DNA of 64,000 nucleotides from Euglena gracilis (Eukaryota > Euglenida > Euglenophyceae > Euglenales), in the NCBI GenBank assembly GCA_039621445.1, contig CP154956.1:1167653-1231652 (forward strand), written 5' to 3'. Both the position numbers and the translations under genes were made by a program. The notes beneath the pieces are model-generated. The model was not told where the DNA came from, made no database searches, and was given only the letters and a program-made list of their open reading frames with translations. Shown here in pieces: positions 43,681-55,765 of the stretch (positions within the stretch are counted from its first letter, which is position 1; each line of letters starts with the position of its first letter).

Positions 43681-46521
43681 TCCAACAACACTAGTTGCAG
43701 GTTCCCAGGTGTCCTCTTCGGGACCATACCCTTTCCGCATCACCTTCCAGTAGTGTATACCCTGTCTACTTTGTGGTCGACGATTTTGTCAACGACAAAA
43801 TCGTCTGTCTCGGGCAGTTTTGACCGTGGTTTGAAGTAGAGGCAGGGTGTTGATTTACCGTTTGGTGGAGTCAGGTATGGTTTGAAGCCATCCATGTGCA
43901 CATCATCGACACCGTTGGGTAAAGCGATTTTATAGCGCCCACTTGTACCCGATCGATCGAGGATTTCACATGGTCCGTTCCAGAGGGGGTCCAGCTTCGT
44001 AGATTGCATGCGGGGTATACTGTTCCGAACCCACACGCGGTCACCTGGGTTGTATATCGGTGATTTGTAACCTTGTAAGAATTGTCATTTTTTTTGTAAG
44101 TGTATAGCCACCCCGCGCATTTGCACATCCGTGAACAATGCTTCCACTTCATAGAACCATGTTTCGCAACTCACGCTAGAACGAGCGGGTCGTTCTGACG
44201 GGATGTCAACAATGGCTGGGTGGTCTAGTCCGAAGACAATTTTGTACGATGAGTATTGTAATATCAGCATCGGTAAAGTGCTGATAAAAAATAGTCACCA
44301 GGGTAAAACTTGTAGCCAGGCATTGTGCGATTCGGCCAGTCAAAGTCGTAGCATTTTGACTACAGCTTTGACTGCCACTTCAGCGAGACCATTTCCCTTT
44401 GGACGGTAAATAATAGAAAAATGCTGCTCAAATCGGAGTAAACCGCAAAGAGTTGTATAAAAACCGAGAAGAAATCAAATGGTCTTTCTGATTTGGGATG
44501 TTGAACACCGCTTTCTATCACTGGATAATTTGTATGTTTGGTCATTCTGACCTTTATCTCGTAAGAATTTGTCGGTGTGGTGAACAGTTCGGAATGCATC
44601 AAAGAAACAGACACGAAAAATGATTTCTTTCAATGTTGGTAACATGACACCACAAAAATTTTCAAGTAAATGGGTGTCATTCGGTAAATACCACCACTGA
44701 AAAGTGACATATGTCAGTTGTTTCAACCGTTCCGCTTCGGGATTTATAGGAATGAATAACACACCAAGGTGCTTGATCCCGAAGGATCTTGTCAAAAACA
44801 AGAGGGATAAGTTTCAGAGGTTTTGTAGCCAAAGGACTACATCATCCCAAAACTTATCAAACGCATTTGTATGGCTTGACCAGCAATTGGGCAAACGAGA
44901 ATGTGCTTTGGACGAGAACGCCTCAATGTCGAATTGTATGTCCATCGACTTCGCGATTTTTGCGATTTTGGAAAACAAGTTTCCAAAATGAGGTATTGTC
45001 CAAAAAAAATGAATGTATTCAAAATGCGGTTCGCGAAAACTGTCGCGGATTCAGCCCTGTGGAGGGCTGAAACACAGTTTACCGAACCACATCGGTATTG
45101 CGGTGTGTCCGAAGACACTTCATCAATCATTGTACCAAGTGTATCAGGTGTATTGTGAAAAGTACAGTTATGGTTGGCATTCTGCCACTTGTATGCAGGG
45201 ACATTGGAGGGGTTGGCATTCTGCCGTTTGGGGCCAAGGAGGTGGGCTTTCTGCCATGGAGGTCCTCATTGCACGATTCTCGTGATTCCGAATAATGACG
45301 CGATTCCGCGTCTGTCCAGTTGTCGACATACTTCGACATACAACGGGTAACAACCCCGTGTGTTCTTTTCTCGTTCATCTGTCAGTGTAAACTCGGTATC
45401 AGTTCCAGTACCAAGTGTACTCTGGTTATTGAGTAAAGCGATTAGTTGGGAAGGTTCAACAATAAATCCACAATCGAAATCAGGTTGTGTGGAAATTCTC
45501 TGACAGTGCGCGCATTGAGTGTCGGTCCCGAGGTTCCTGTCAGTCATGTGTAGTATATATATTGGGGTGTTGAAAGTTGTGGCTGCTGGAGGAAGAACAC
45601 GGGTGTCCAAAATCGATACACCTGGTGGAAAACGTAAAAGGTGTGCAGCTGGGACACTACTCGACACCTAAATCTCTTCAAGCCTTTGGGCTTTCACCTT
45701 GGAACCCAGTGAAACGTGGGGGGTTAAGCCTCTGGCTTTCCCTACCGCATGGGAAACGTGCGGTAAAAGTGTAGTGGGTAGGGGGGCAGCTTTCTCTATA
45801 CCCCTGGGGTAGGAAACGGTGTTTTAGGTTGCCGTCGGGGGGATATCTGGAAAGATGCCTTGGGGGAGAAATTCGGTGGTGTGGGTTGTGTGCGTGAAGT
45901 AGTGCACAAACCGAAGGAGGGGCAGTCCACAACCAGCCGGTTCTGACACAAGAACTGAAAAAACAAAATTACGTCAGACCCGCGGATACCCGGCTCGTAA
46001 TTCCAGGTACCCAGAAATTTTGTATGTGTGGGGGTTGTGAGTGGCGCTTGGGGATGATGGGGAGGAGTTTGTCCAAAAAGCATCCCAAGTCACCACCACA
46101 CATGGGTCAGCAGTCAGCAGTCATAATTTTGATAGGGTACTTGGCTTTCACCAAGAGCGAGTTGGGAATTAATCCCGTTCGAAAGAGAAGGGGAATTCAA
46201 CACCCTGTGTCGACAAAATTTTTACATGTGGTAGAAGAATTTAGTGTTCGTATTTCCACTTGGACAAAAAGATCCATGGGGGGTACGGGGGGTACGCAAA
46301 GTGCAGGATCCGGTGTAAAATTGTTGTCTCTCCATCTGCTCCAGGATCCCGTTCCTGCTTTGCTCAGCATTCCAGGCAAAAATTTGGAGTGGCTGGTGGG
46401 GGACCAAAAATTTTCCGGGTACCGACCAAAAGGCTGATGGGCAGGGAAATTAAGGTTGAGCAGGTCCTATTTCCTTCTGTTCATGAGCCCAGAGGTCCGT
46501 GCCCACAGACCTCGGGCTCCC
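43681..46521 (-). pseudogene. Pol of element E with internal deletion
   Basis: On the minus strand the frame opens after the UAG at 46524-46522. It contains the protease region (VDTGC near 46200), the Cys linker (CAHCQRISTQPDFDCG near 45520) and the start of the RT region ([19 protein letters not shown] near 44620). At about 44479 it jumps to integrase, corresponding to X positions about 27620 and 29915, so roughly 2.3 kb are missing. The integrase end and chromodomain follow to about 43690, with a one-base deletion before YWKV. It cannot encode RT. Confidence 0.8.
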
Positions 46522-46524
46522 CTA

Positions 46525-49500
46525 CTCCAAATCTCATTCAGCACTTCAGCTGTTTATCGTTTTCTTGTGTGAGTAGATAGCACGCAATGCACGGACTGCA
46601 TTGTGGTCGTCCTCCAACGAGGATTCGGAGTTCTCATCCCCCTGCCTGCCCGAAGCCGGGGTTCCCTTCTCTAAAGAGGATTTTTTGAACCCGTCCTTGT
46701 GTTTTTTGTTGTCTTTTGTATCATTGTGGTGACGTTGGTTCGGGCGTGGAGAACGAGAACGGTAACATTTGGAGGAGTGGTGGTTGTGTGATCCACAAAG
46801 GGAACACCTTTGTCGGTTTTGCGACTTTGATGGGCTATTGCCCCTTGCAGGTCTTGATGAACGGAATCCCGTTCGACCTTGTTTGTTGTAACCCGGTTTC
46901 CCGGAAGACGATCGCGAAGGAGATGATCCACTTCGCGAACGTGATCGCGATGAATAGCGATTTGTATCACGTTTGTAAGTGGGTCGGGGTGATCGACCAC
47001 GAGGTGCACAATCACGTCCGCGGTCGCGGAACGGTGATCAGCACCTTTGTCGATAACCCGAAGATTGTGATTGTACAGATTTGTGCAAATACCCAGAGGA
47101 GCGCGAGCTCCGCGAGGATTGTGAACACCTTGGACTCTGATACCGCTTCCGTGTATCAGAGTGGGAGCAGTCACGGGACGTATGCCCCTATTTGTTGCTA
47201 AAAAAAAAACAAGCTTTGTCAGAAGATTGGTCAGATGAGCGCAGATAGCGCGTTTTTGTGTACCCCCTTGGGGAGTTTGTATGCCGTATCCCCGTGGGTA
47301 TTTTGGAGAAGAAGTTTTTTGTAGGGCACTTACCGTACCGCTAGGAAGACCAGCGGTAGGGTGGTGGGTATAAGCCGATTGTATCTGTCCCAAAAGCTGT
47401 GAGAGTTTCATTTGTTTGGAAACATAATTCCATCGTCGTTTAAGTGTAAGTTGGTTGTCCGCGTGTTCCTCGCGGTGGATGTCCTTGATAATTGTAGGAA
47501 TGTAATGGAGGAGAACCGCATCGAATTGTTCTTTCATTTGGTTCTCTCCCAGTTCATCAACCTCAGAAGCCAATCCTAACCATTTAGAATACCAAAGGTG
47601 ATTGACTTCCATTTTCGGTCAGTAGGCGCGAATTGTCGCCATTTTTTCTCCAGCGTAATTCGCCAAATTGGGCTTGAACAGGTTGACGCATATTCGGCAA
47701 ATACATCATCAAAAGAAACACGATTCCGGACCACAAGTTGCCTGGCGCGTTCTTTTTCTTCCTTGGGGAAGCAATCAATGAACTCCATTTTGATTACCTC
47801 GGGGTTCCCGTCTTGGGTTGGACCCTTCAAGTCCCAGTAGTATACCCAGGCGCAACAAAATTGTTTCCAAGTTGTGGGATCTCCGTCCCACTGTGACTTT
47901 ACCTTGTTCGCAATTGTAATTGTACATTTGAAATCGCGTTGTGGCCCGCGATCTCCATCGTAGTTGTTGGTGTATGGTTGTTGTGGTGGCATGCGTGAAT
48001 GCGCATCCAGGATGGTACTCATGCTACCGTAGGTACCATGGGTGTGTGTTATATTATTGTTGTGCGAATTTTGCGGTTGTTTTTCACGATTCTGCCATTC
48101 GGAATGTAAAGGGTCGCGATTCCGCGGTTCAGGGTGTAATAACTTACCAGGGGGGTAGGAATCACATTGTTCACCCACAAATCGGGGAACCACGGTAAAT
48201 TCCGCGTTTTGCACTCGCGATCCATGGCCAATACCCGAGGTAGGGTTATGCCTCATATCAGTCCCGATTCACGGTTTTTGTGGTAAAAACCGGTTCCTCC
48301 TGCGAAGACTCCCCCTTATGGGGGAGAATCTTAAGTTGTGGTATAAACAGGTAATTCCAATCGCAATTGTTGGCATTTTCATCATCATGTGCATCCGTGG
48401 ATGCTTGTAGGGCATGTGCATCCGAAGATGCTTGTAGGGGTTCGCGTACTGCGCTTTTGGAAGGATTGGCATCCAACGAACCGCGAATTTGATGCACAAA
48501 GTCGCGAGTTGGACGTCAGGAATCCGAAGATGCTTCGGTTGATGCGCAAACAGCGCGTTGTGAACTGGAAGGCGCATTTTGACCACGTAAAACTGTGTTT
48601 TCATGGGTAAAGTGCAGAGGGGTTGCGGGAGTTTTCTTAAATTTCATCTAAACTCAATGCAAAATCTTGGATACTTTGTTCCAGTGAACTGTTGGCGGCC
48701 CGTCTGGCACAGAGGTGGCCGACTTAGCCGGTCACAGAAAAAATTAGGAAGAGCTAAGCCTAATTCACACAGTAAAAATGCCTCCTATCTTTGTAGGTGG
48801 CAACAAAGCTGAATATCTTGTCTCGGTCGTCTTGGAAGACTTTGTTTTGATGTGTTTGATGATACACAATCACCGCACATGTCACACAGAGAAGGGGGGG
48901 TAATAAGGGCACTTGGGAGGGCTGCTCCACAGGGGCTAGACAGACACATTCCCAGCAGATTTGCTGCATTGAACAGCCAATTGCTTGCCGAACCAACCAC
49001 TTGGAAAATTTCCGAAATTCGTTCAACATCACACTGCAAACGCTTAATACGTTTGCGGTGTGATGGCAATTCATCCAAAAGTGGTCACCTGTCAACAATG
49101 TAGTCAAAATCCGCTTTGACAAAGTGGTGTGCAAGAATTTGACCCGTTTAGCCAAACTTTCCATTGCGGTTGTAATGGCGTTCATTCAATAATCGGTTTG
49201 TGGGGTTGTGGTACACAACGTGGGTTGGGGTACCCCTACCGCATTTTCAGCGGTTTTGTCGTCCATCATTGTAGGAGGTCGGTTCTACAACACCGAAGTT
49301 TGTTGCTTTGCTTGCTGGGTGACCGAATTTTTGGTCCTCATCAAGGTTTCACAACATTCTTGTAAGGTTTCCTGATTTTTCGCAAGCATTTGGTCATAAA
49401 GTGTGCGAAAATCAGCGGGCAGTTCGACTTCGCGAACCGTTTGTCCATCCGAGGATGGTTGGAGTCCGAAAGTGCTTGTATGCGTTTTTGTAAATGGGAA

Positions 49501-50666
49501 GTGGTGGATTGTAAGGTTTAGTGTTGGGTATTCAAGTCCGCAAGCGCGGTTTCAATGCCGGTGATATCCGGAATTGATTTTTGAATACCGTTGCACCGCT
49601 TGTGCTAATCCGCAAACGCAGATTCAATTTTGTTCACATCCGCTTGTAACTGATTGTGCAAGTCGGTTACAGTGGATCGTAGTGCTCCCATACTGGGATT
49701 TCTGGTGGAAGTTTCCGCAAAGCGGCGTTGTAAGTCCCCAATTGCAGTCCGTAGCCCAGAAAAATCCGCAAAAGCGGTTTTCAGGTTTGCAAACGCATTT
49801 TGGAGATCCGCTTTCACTGTTTGGATGGTAGTTATGACCGTTTCTCGGTCTTGAAGTTCCGCATTCGCGGTTTGTAAGGTAAGAACCACCGCATCCCGGC
49901 CGCCGTAGCGGTTTATAACGCATTGGAAGTAGTTTCAAGTTTTTGTATGTCGTTTTGCCACTTTCCATGGAGGAAATCTTGCTGATGCGCGATTTCCGCC
50001 ACTTGAGTGTGTAACGTGGTCAAATTGTCCCCATTTACAGGAAGTTTGTTCCAAACGCGCAATCCGCTCTTCCCGTCCTCGTAAGGGGGGGCCTCTGTTG
50101 ACAATTGGGGGCCAAAAGGCACTCATTGACAATCCCCTTCGGGCATTCTGCCCACTTGTGAGTCAGACCGTGCAGAAGCGGAGGGTCCGTAGACCCATTG
50201 TAGGGTTATATTGTACCGCAAATACGGCTGTTGTAACGGTGGGCCTGCGAGTGTGGGTTGGGTCCGTAGACCCTTGGAGGGGGGGGGGAACCGCCGAAGC
50301 GGCTTGGGTCCGAAGACCCTTGGAGGGGGGGGGGGGGCACCACCGAAGCGGCTGGGGACCGAAGACCCTTGGAGGAGGGGTGGGGGCACCGCCGAAGAGG
50401 CTTGTTGTAGGTGGGGCCACCATTAAAGCGGTTTGGGCTCGAAAACCCAGTTGTGGGGGGGGGGGTACCGCCGAAGCGGCTTGGGCGTCCGCCCCTTGTA
50501 CGGAAAAAATTTATATCGCACAAGCGGCTTGGGTTTCCGCCCCTTGTGAATAAAAATTTTCTGTTGCTAAAGCGACATCGTCTGCATTCTGCAGTCCACG
50601 AAGCGAACCTATTAACAAAGCATAGTTAATAGGTGTGTTTCCGTTGTTTGCATTTGCGCTTTCCAT
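46525..50666 (-). pseudogene. gag: Gag of element E
   Basis: gag starts at ATG 50666-50664 (MESANANNGNTPINYALL) and ends at the UAG 46524-46522. It has a Pro-rich N-terminal part built from tandem repeats (50545-50230), coiled-coil pieces (49970-48760), a capsid-like block (47960-47580, DPTTWKQFCCAWVYYWDLKG), and a nucleocapsid with the second zinc knuckle near 46800-46760. Frame changes occur near 47600, 48256, 48700, 49200 and 50120. It is the same protein family as gag of X but well diverged. Confidence 0.75.
50230..50560 (-). repeat. Tandem repeats encoding Pro-rich gag segment, element E
   Basis: About six imperfect units of 50-60 bp share CCGAAGCGGCTTGGG, then ACCCTTGG and a run of 9-14 G on the plus strand. 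On the minus strand they encode PPPP, FG-P and PLRR-type repeats. The long G runs are strong candidates for four-stranded G structures and for polymerase slippage. Confidence 0.8.
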
Positions 50667-50824
50667 TTTTGATGAAAAGGTTGGAAATTTTTTTGTGAAA
50701 ATTGTAAAAATTGTAAAAGTTTGTGTGAAAAGACCCAAAACGGTAAGCAAAGGTGGGGGCTCAGAGGCTTTGTGATGCAGCCGTAGCCACGTGTGCCACT
50801 GAGACACCTCGCCCGCTCGTACGT

Positions 50825-50836
50825 GCGCTGCTACCA
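50825..50836 (-). other. Primer binding site of element E
   Basis: On the minus strand TGGTAGCAGCGC starts two bases after the LTR end GTACA. It shares the TGGTAGC core with X and H. Confidence 0.7.
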
Positions 50837-50838
50837 GG

Positions 50839-51241
50839 TGTACGTCCCTCCCCGGCTTTTGTACTTATGCTTTCCTCCCGAAAAGCTCGTGGGGGGAGTA
50901 ACAATGAAATTTGTTTCCCTTTCCCATTTTGATTGCAAACCACAAAGGCAAAGAGAATTGGTGGGACCTCAGTCCCTTATATGAAAGTGACTTTTGGTCC
51001 TTCGAGCTATGCAAAAGAAATAAAATAAACTTCTATTCAACTTCGACTTCGACCTCAGAATTGTAAAAGAGAACTGCAAAGCACCAAACCCTGTACCCTT
51101 GAATTAGGAACCAGTTACTTTCGCTAAGCTCTCGATAGCTCTGAGATTCTCTCTTTGTCTTATAGCTTAACCATACCACTGTGCACAGCCCGACCGTAGC
51201 CAGATTGCAGGCCGTAGCCTACAATCTGGCTGCCTGGTACA
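50839..51241 (-). repeat. 5' LTR of element E
   Basis: On the minus strand it runs from TGTACCAGG (51241) to GACGTACA (50839), about 403 bp. Near its start it has a 13-bp inverted repeat, CCAGATTGTAGGC and GCCTGCAATCTGG around TACG, with one wobble pair. The matching segment of D has lost the perfect pairing. An AAATAAAATAAA stretch lies near 51018-51030. Confidence 0.7.
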
Positions 51242-51420
51242 AAGTATCTCCCCAGGTGTGGGGGAGGCACACTCCACCAGAGGGGCTGGAGTTGGTTTAC
51301 TAAAAAAAAATGGGCCTTTCAGTCCAAGAAGTTTTTGAAATTGGCCAGTGGAGGGGGGTGGAGGCCTTTAGAGCAAGTTGCCAAAGACTTGGTGCCCAAA
51401 GCGTTTAAGAAAGTGCCCTG
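51242..51420. other. Short spacer between element E and the DIRS-like element
   Basis: No protein-like frame or repeat was recognised here. Confidence 0.5.
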
Positions 51421-51545
51421 GCACCCTCAAAAGGGCCTCACAAGGGCAACGTGCGGAGCCCACGGTGTCTCGTACTCCCTCGAGGCATACCAACAAGTGA
51501 GGAAGGGACACCGAGGCAGAAGCACAAAGCCCTTGTGAGCCCGAC
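51421..51545. repeat. Left terminal inverted repeat of the DIRS-like element
   Basis: Its reverse complement contains GCTTCGCC, GTGTCCCTTCCTC, CTCGAGGGA and CCTTGTGAGGCC in the same order as 58511-58593. The match is interrupted by small differences. Confidence 0.7.
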
Positions 51546-51665
51546 CCCCCCCCCACCCGTAAAGGAAAATTTTTCCTCAAGAGCCAGGGGGTAGGAAGCC
51601 AACCCGCCAAGTCGGAGCAGCATCGTCGGTCAACTACCAACTCAATCACATAGCAAACCGCCGGC

Positions 51666-52290
51666 GAACAACGCATGGCCTCACAAGGTCTTTGTGCTTC
51701 GCCCTCAGTGTCCCTTCCTCCTTTGTCGGTGTCCCTCGCGGGAATACGAGGGTCGTTGTCCTGCTTGCGCATATCGGGCTTTGGGGGGTGGGTGTTCGGA
51801 CTCCCACGACAAAGGAAGGGGGAGGAAGGGACCAAGAGGGCGAGGCACAAGAAGACGGTGAGGTCCTGCTTTCCTTGCCGGCTGTTCTGTTCTGGTGTGT
51901 TTGTGCGTGCGCGGGGGGTGCTTCTTACTGCGCCTTTGTTGCCGGAGTTGGCGATGATGAGGCCGCGTCCGACACCTTGGCGAAGCTGAGCCGTCGTGGC
52001 CACGCCACCCCCCCTCTCCCATGGTCGCTTGGTGCCCCCCCCCCCCGGATGGGGATGGTTGTCTCTTTCTGTGTTTCTGGGTGGGTGGCTGGGGCTGATT
52101 GGTTGGGGGTCCTCTTTCTGGTTGGGATGTTTTTCTTTTTCTGCTGATTTTTTGGGTGGGAGGGTTGGGCTCACCATCTTCTTGTGCTTCGCCCTCTTGG
52201 TCCCTTCCTCCCCCGTCCTCTGTCGTGGGAGTCCGAGACCATTCGGGCTCCGCACTGCGAGATGGTGAGGTACTGTGCACCCCCCTTTGG
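51666..52290. repeat. Inverted and direct repeats, internal complementary region
   Basis: An inverted pair of about 42 bp (51819-51862 and 52171-52213; core GAAGGGACCAAGAGGGCGAG) flanks about 300 bp. In addition 51855-51945 is the reverse complement of 58390-58490, and 52240-52270 of 58482-58508. Direct copies of CTTCGCCCTC and CCCTTCCTCC occur at 51695 and 52187. Such sets of end-derived repeats are used by DIRS elements to rebuild their ends through a circular intermediate. Confidence 0.65.
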
Positions 52291-53325
52291 GCCATAATTG
52301 TTTGAATTTTTGAAATGACACCCAGCCTCAAATAATGAGCTTGGAAGGCCCCAAAATTTTTCCACTGACCCAGCTGCTGGACTTCTTCCACTTGCAAACC
52401 AGCATTTTTCCACCATAAAACCCCAGCCCCTCTGGTGCTGTGGGGTTTCCAGTGGGTGGTGTCCACCCCCCCCTCCTGCAGAATTCTTTGGTCAGGGAAT
52501 TCACCCTTTCTGAAGTCAAAGGTATTTTGCCATCCAAAGACCACAACAAATGATTTTTGTGCCCAACCATGTGGGCTGTCCTTCCCACATACTCTTTCAA
52601 TAAATGCCAGGGGCTGATGAGGGGTGTGTGTGGCAAAACCAAAATCTCCTCCCACCTTGGGCACGGCCATCCTTTCCTTTGCAATAAAATGAAAATTTTT
52701 CTCCTACGAAACTGATTTTTCGCTGTGTCCTGGCTAAATCAACCCCGCAGTGGAGGGCCAACAGCCTCCAGCAGATGATGAGCCTGTTTCTGAGCTCTTT
52801 CACAGATAGGTCTGAGAGGGGTTTGTATTTCCTGATGATGTTCTCCAAGAAATCAGTGGGGTCCCAAAAATGGGCATACTTGCAGACATTGGAATTCCAC
52901 TTCCTTTTCAATGGAGACAAAAGAGGGGAAAACCTTAATGACCCAAACCCTGGGAGTAATAAAACTGCTGCATATGCATTTCTTGCAGTGTTGAGGCTGT
53001 GGGCAGCCAGGTCAAGGATGGCCTCAGCCATCCTGTGGACTGTGCAGTCCTGCAGGGGCACCCTTTTGTGCAACAATTGGCCCATCAAAGCCTTGAATGC
53101 TGAATCATATCTTTTGACATTCCCCAGATTTTTTATGTAAGTGTCGATACTGGACATCAAAACTTCCTGGGATTGTAATATTTGCCTGACACAATCAAGC
53201 AGGCCAAATTCCACGTTGGGGGCGGCATCTCCTCCCCCCAGCAGTTGGTGAACAGACCCAACTGGGGGGGTACCAGCAAAACCTTGCTGCCTGGCTGCCT
53301 GATTGACATTAATTGGCGCCACCAT
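51705..53325 (-). pseudogene. Tyrosine recombinase of the DIRS-like element
   Basis: The frame opens at ATG 53325-53323 and overlaps the end of the RT-RNase H ORF in another frame. Conserved parts: LLLPGFGSLRF and KYAHFWDP (about 52990-52860); the first catalytic box LRNRLIICWRLLALHCGVDLA (about 52795-52735); and HSTRGAGVLWWKNAG with the final Tyr in AHYLRLG (about 52450-52330). The order fits Arg, His-x-x-Arg and Tyr of tyrosine recombinases. The frame shifts near 52640-52680. In the first box a Cys stands three residues before the conserved Asp, where Arg is usual. It would integrate the circular DNA, but this copy is broken. Confidence 0.8.
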
Positions 53326-55091
53326 GATGTCGAAGCCAAGTGGGGTACAATCAACAGACAATTCAGGTCTGGGTTTAGCATCATTCTCTGAACCCACTGG
53401 GGGATGACGCTCCAGGGAGGGTTGGCATAAACTGGGGGGACACCCCTTAAAACTGCCTTCAAGGCATCCACCAGCAAGGCCCCTTGGTGGGGGTATCAAC
53501 AAATGAACTTGGGGAATTTTTTGTTGCTGGGTGTGCAAAACATGTCCACCTCTGGGGTGATGTGTTGCTTGAAAAACTTCAGAATCTGGTGAAAAATGTT
53601 CATGTTCAGGGTGTAATGACCTGGATCTTTTTGCTCCCTGGTCAGGGAGTCTGCCAATTGTTCCTTTGTGGGAACCCAAACCACCTGCAAATTGATTTGC
53701 TTTTCTTGGCAATGGTACAGAAGGGATTTTAGGATGGAATTTAGGTATGGCTTTTTGCCTCCCCATTTTGTTAAGTAACTTACTGCCACCTGGCTGTCCA
53801 CATGAAGAATAATGGTTTGTTTTGGTTTTGCCAAAGCCTTTACTGTTTCCACTGCAGCCTGCAACTCTTTTCTATTGATGTGAAGGACATGCAGGTCCCT
53901 CCAGAAATCTTGGACCTTTTGACCAGAATTTTTGTCCAGCCCCCCCCCCCCCACTGCCAGGTGCTGCTGTCTGAGAACAGTTCTTGAGAGGCCTGGGATT
54001 GAAAGGCTCTGCCCACACCTGGCTGCAAAAATGCTTTTAACTCCACAATTTGATCTTTGACCCCCTGGGGAATGGTCAGGGTGTGGTCTCAACCCCACTT
54101 TGTGTGCAAATCCACCATTTTGCAAAGTTGATCTGTCAGAATACTGAGAAAAGGCATTGAAACTAAATAGCTTCTGACTTGCCCTACAATAGAGCTGAGT
54201 TTTCTGCAGCTCATTTTCTGTGCTGTCAGCACCTTTCCTAATTCCTTTCTTAGGGATTTTAATTTTTCCTGTGGAATTTCCAGTTGGCCTTTTTTCAAAT
54301 TGATCCACTGGCCCAAATGCTTTATTTCCTGTGTTGGTTCCAGACATGATTTGGGGAGGTTTATTCTGAAACCTGCCAGCAAAAGATCTTTTTTCATTTC
54401 TGCCAAATCATGGGCTGCTGTCTTTTTGCTGGGGGCTAACAGCAAAATGTCGTCCAGGTAGATGAAAACTACCTTTCCTTCCTTCCTCCATTTCCTTTCC
54501 CAGACTCTCATGAGAGTCGTAAACTTTTGTTGCAGGCTGCTTAACCCAAAGCATGCAGATTGAAATTGCCACGTTTCCCCCCCCACCTGCATGCAAACAT
54601 GCTTTTCCAGGCTGCTGTGCAGCTTTAAACGGAAATAAGCATCTTTCAGATCTATTTTTCCACAGAACCAACCATTTCTGAGATATGGGAATATGTTTCC
54701 CATGTGTTCCAGTCTGAACTTCTGGGGGGTGAAATGTTGATTTAACTGTCGACAATCTGAAATTAGTCTTTCCTTTGTCTTTCCCCCTTCATGTTTGGAA
54801 ATGATAAAATAAGGGACAAAATGTTTTGCCTCCTGTGGGGTGATTTGCCTGGTTGCCCCTGCACATTCGTATTCCCTCAGAATTTTTTGGGCAGTCATTA
54901 TTTCTTGGGGAGTTTTGAAGGGAACTTTTAAGGACATCTGAGGGGGGAGGGGAAGATCTGCCCTGACCCCTTCTCTTATCAGGTTTAATACCTCTGTGCT
55001 GGCTCCTGCCTTGACCCAATGGGGAATGCTGGCCTGCAGGGCCTTGTAAGGGGGTACCCCTGGGTGTAATGTGTCTGGGGATTCCACAGGC

Positions 55092-55200
55092 CCCGTCACT
55101 GGGGTCCTTCCCCCTGGCTGCCCCATCACTGGGGTCACACCTGGCTGCCCCATCTCTGGGGTCCTGCCTGGCTGCCCCATCACTGGGGTCACCTGTGGCC
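55092..55200 (-). repeat. MGQPG tandem repeats in the DIRS-like ORF
   Basis: Units of 27-33 bp with CCCCATCACTGGGGTC encode repeats of TPVMGQPG on the minus strand. The second copy of the ORF carries the same array at 57194-57270 with a different unit number. It links the gag tail to RT. Confidence 0.7.
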
Positions 55201-55379
55201 CTGCCATAGGGCTGCCCAAAGACAGGCTTTCCCCCTGATTTTGAAAGATTGGGGAAAGTCTGTGTCTGCAATGGGGAGGTACATATATAGCTGGGGGGTG
55301 TGGGCTGATTACCTTCTGGGGGGGCCCTGGTGTAGCCAATCTTGGGCCTCCCCCCTAGGGCTGATGTGATCTTGAATGC

Positions 55380-55565
55380 ACTGGCCTCCAATGGCCACTT
55401 GATTTTGATTGAAATGGCCTCCATTGGCCTTGAAGTCTTGATGCTTCTCCTGGCCTCCATTGGCCTTTTGCATATAATGGCCTCCATTGGCCTTGATATT
55501 TTGATGCTTCCCCTGGCCCCCATTGGCCTCTTGCATATAATGGCCTCCATTGGCCTTCCCCTGAA
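55380..55565 (-). repeat. NGGH/NGGQ-coding minisatellite
   Basis: Repeated ATGGCCTCCATTGGCCTT units, spaced by 24-60 bp, encode KANGGH and EANGGQ repeats on the minus strand. A shorter related array is at 57440-57560. The repeats take the place where Gag proteins of other elements carry zinc knuckles. Confidence 0.75.
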
Positions 55566-55765
55566 GGGGGGGTTGCTTGCTTGGATGTGCAGCTCCTGAG
55601 GGTTTTGTGTTTGAGAGAGCTGTGGGGTAAGTTGGACATACCTTTCCCCCGTGGGAGCTTTCCAGGTTTGGACACAGGCTGCCATAGCCTTGCTCCTTGG
55701 CCCACTGCCCTCTTGGATGAAGGCTTCCATAGCCATGATTCTGGGCCCCAGGCTTGCTCCTTTGA

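Larger units (their letters stand above)
42701..51241 (-). mobile_element. Element E: deleted Ty3/gypsy element, D family
   Basis: Read on the minus strand from a 5' LTR at 51241-50839 it has a primer-binding site, gag, a UAG junction, protease and linker, the first part of the RT region, then directly the second half of integrase and the chromodomain, then part of the pol-ORF3 spacer and small ORF. RT, RNase H and the integrase N-terminus are deleted. It shares a one-base deletion before the chromodomain with D and is closer to D than to X. Its 3' end is lost at the junction with H near 42700. Confidence 0.8.
53157..55765 (-). pseudogene. RT-RNase H ORF of the DIRS-like element, first copy
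   Basis: It opens with Gly/Asn-rich gag-tail repeats (about 55570-55380), then tandem MGQPG repeats, then RT (55000-54400; CGKIDLKDAYF, VFIYLDDILLLAPS at about 54470-54430). A TGA at 54091-54089 replaces the Trp codon found in the second copy (WGWDHT). RNase H follows (HINRKELQAAVETVKAL, ILHVDSQVAVSYLTKWG, ADSLTRE at about 53660). The tail has VDMFCTPSNKKFPKF and, in another frame, NPPWSVIPQW and LLIVPHLASTSWW, typical of the region after RNase H in DIRS and Ngaro elements. Confidence 0.85.
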
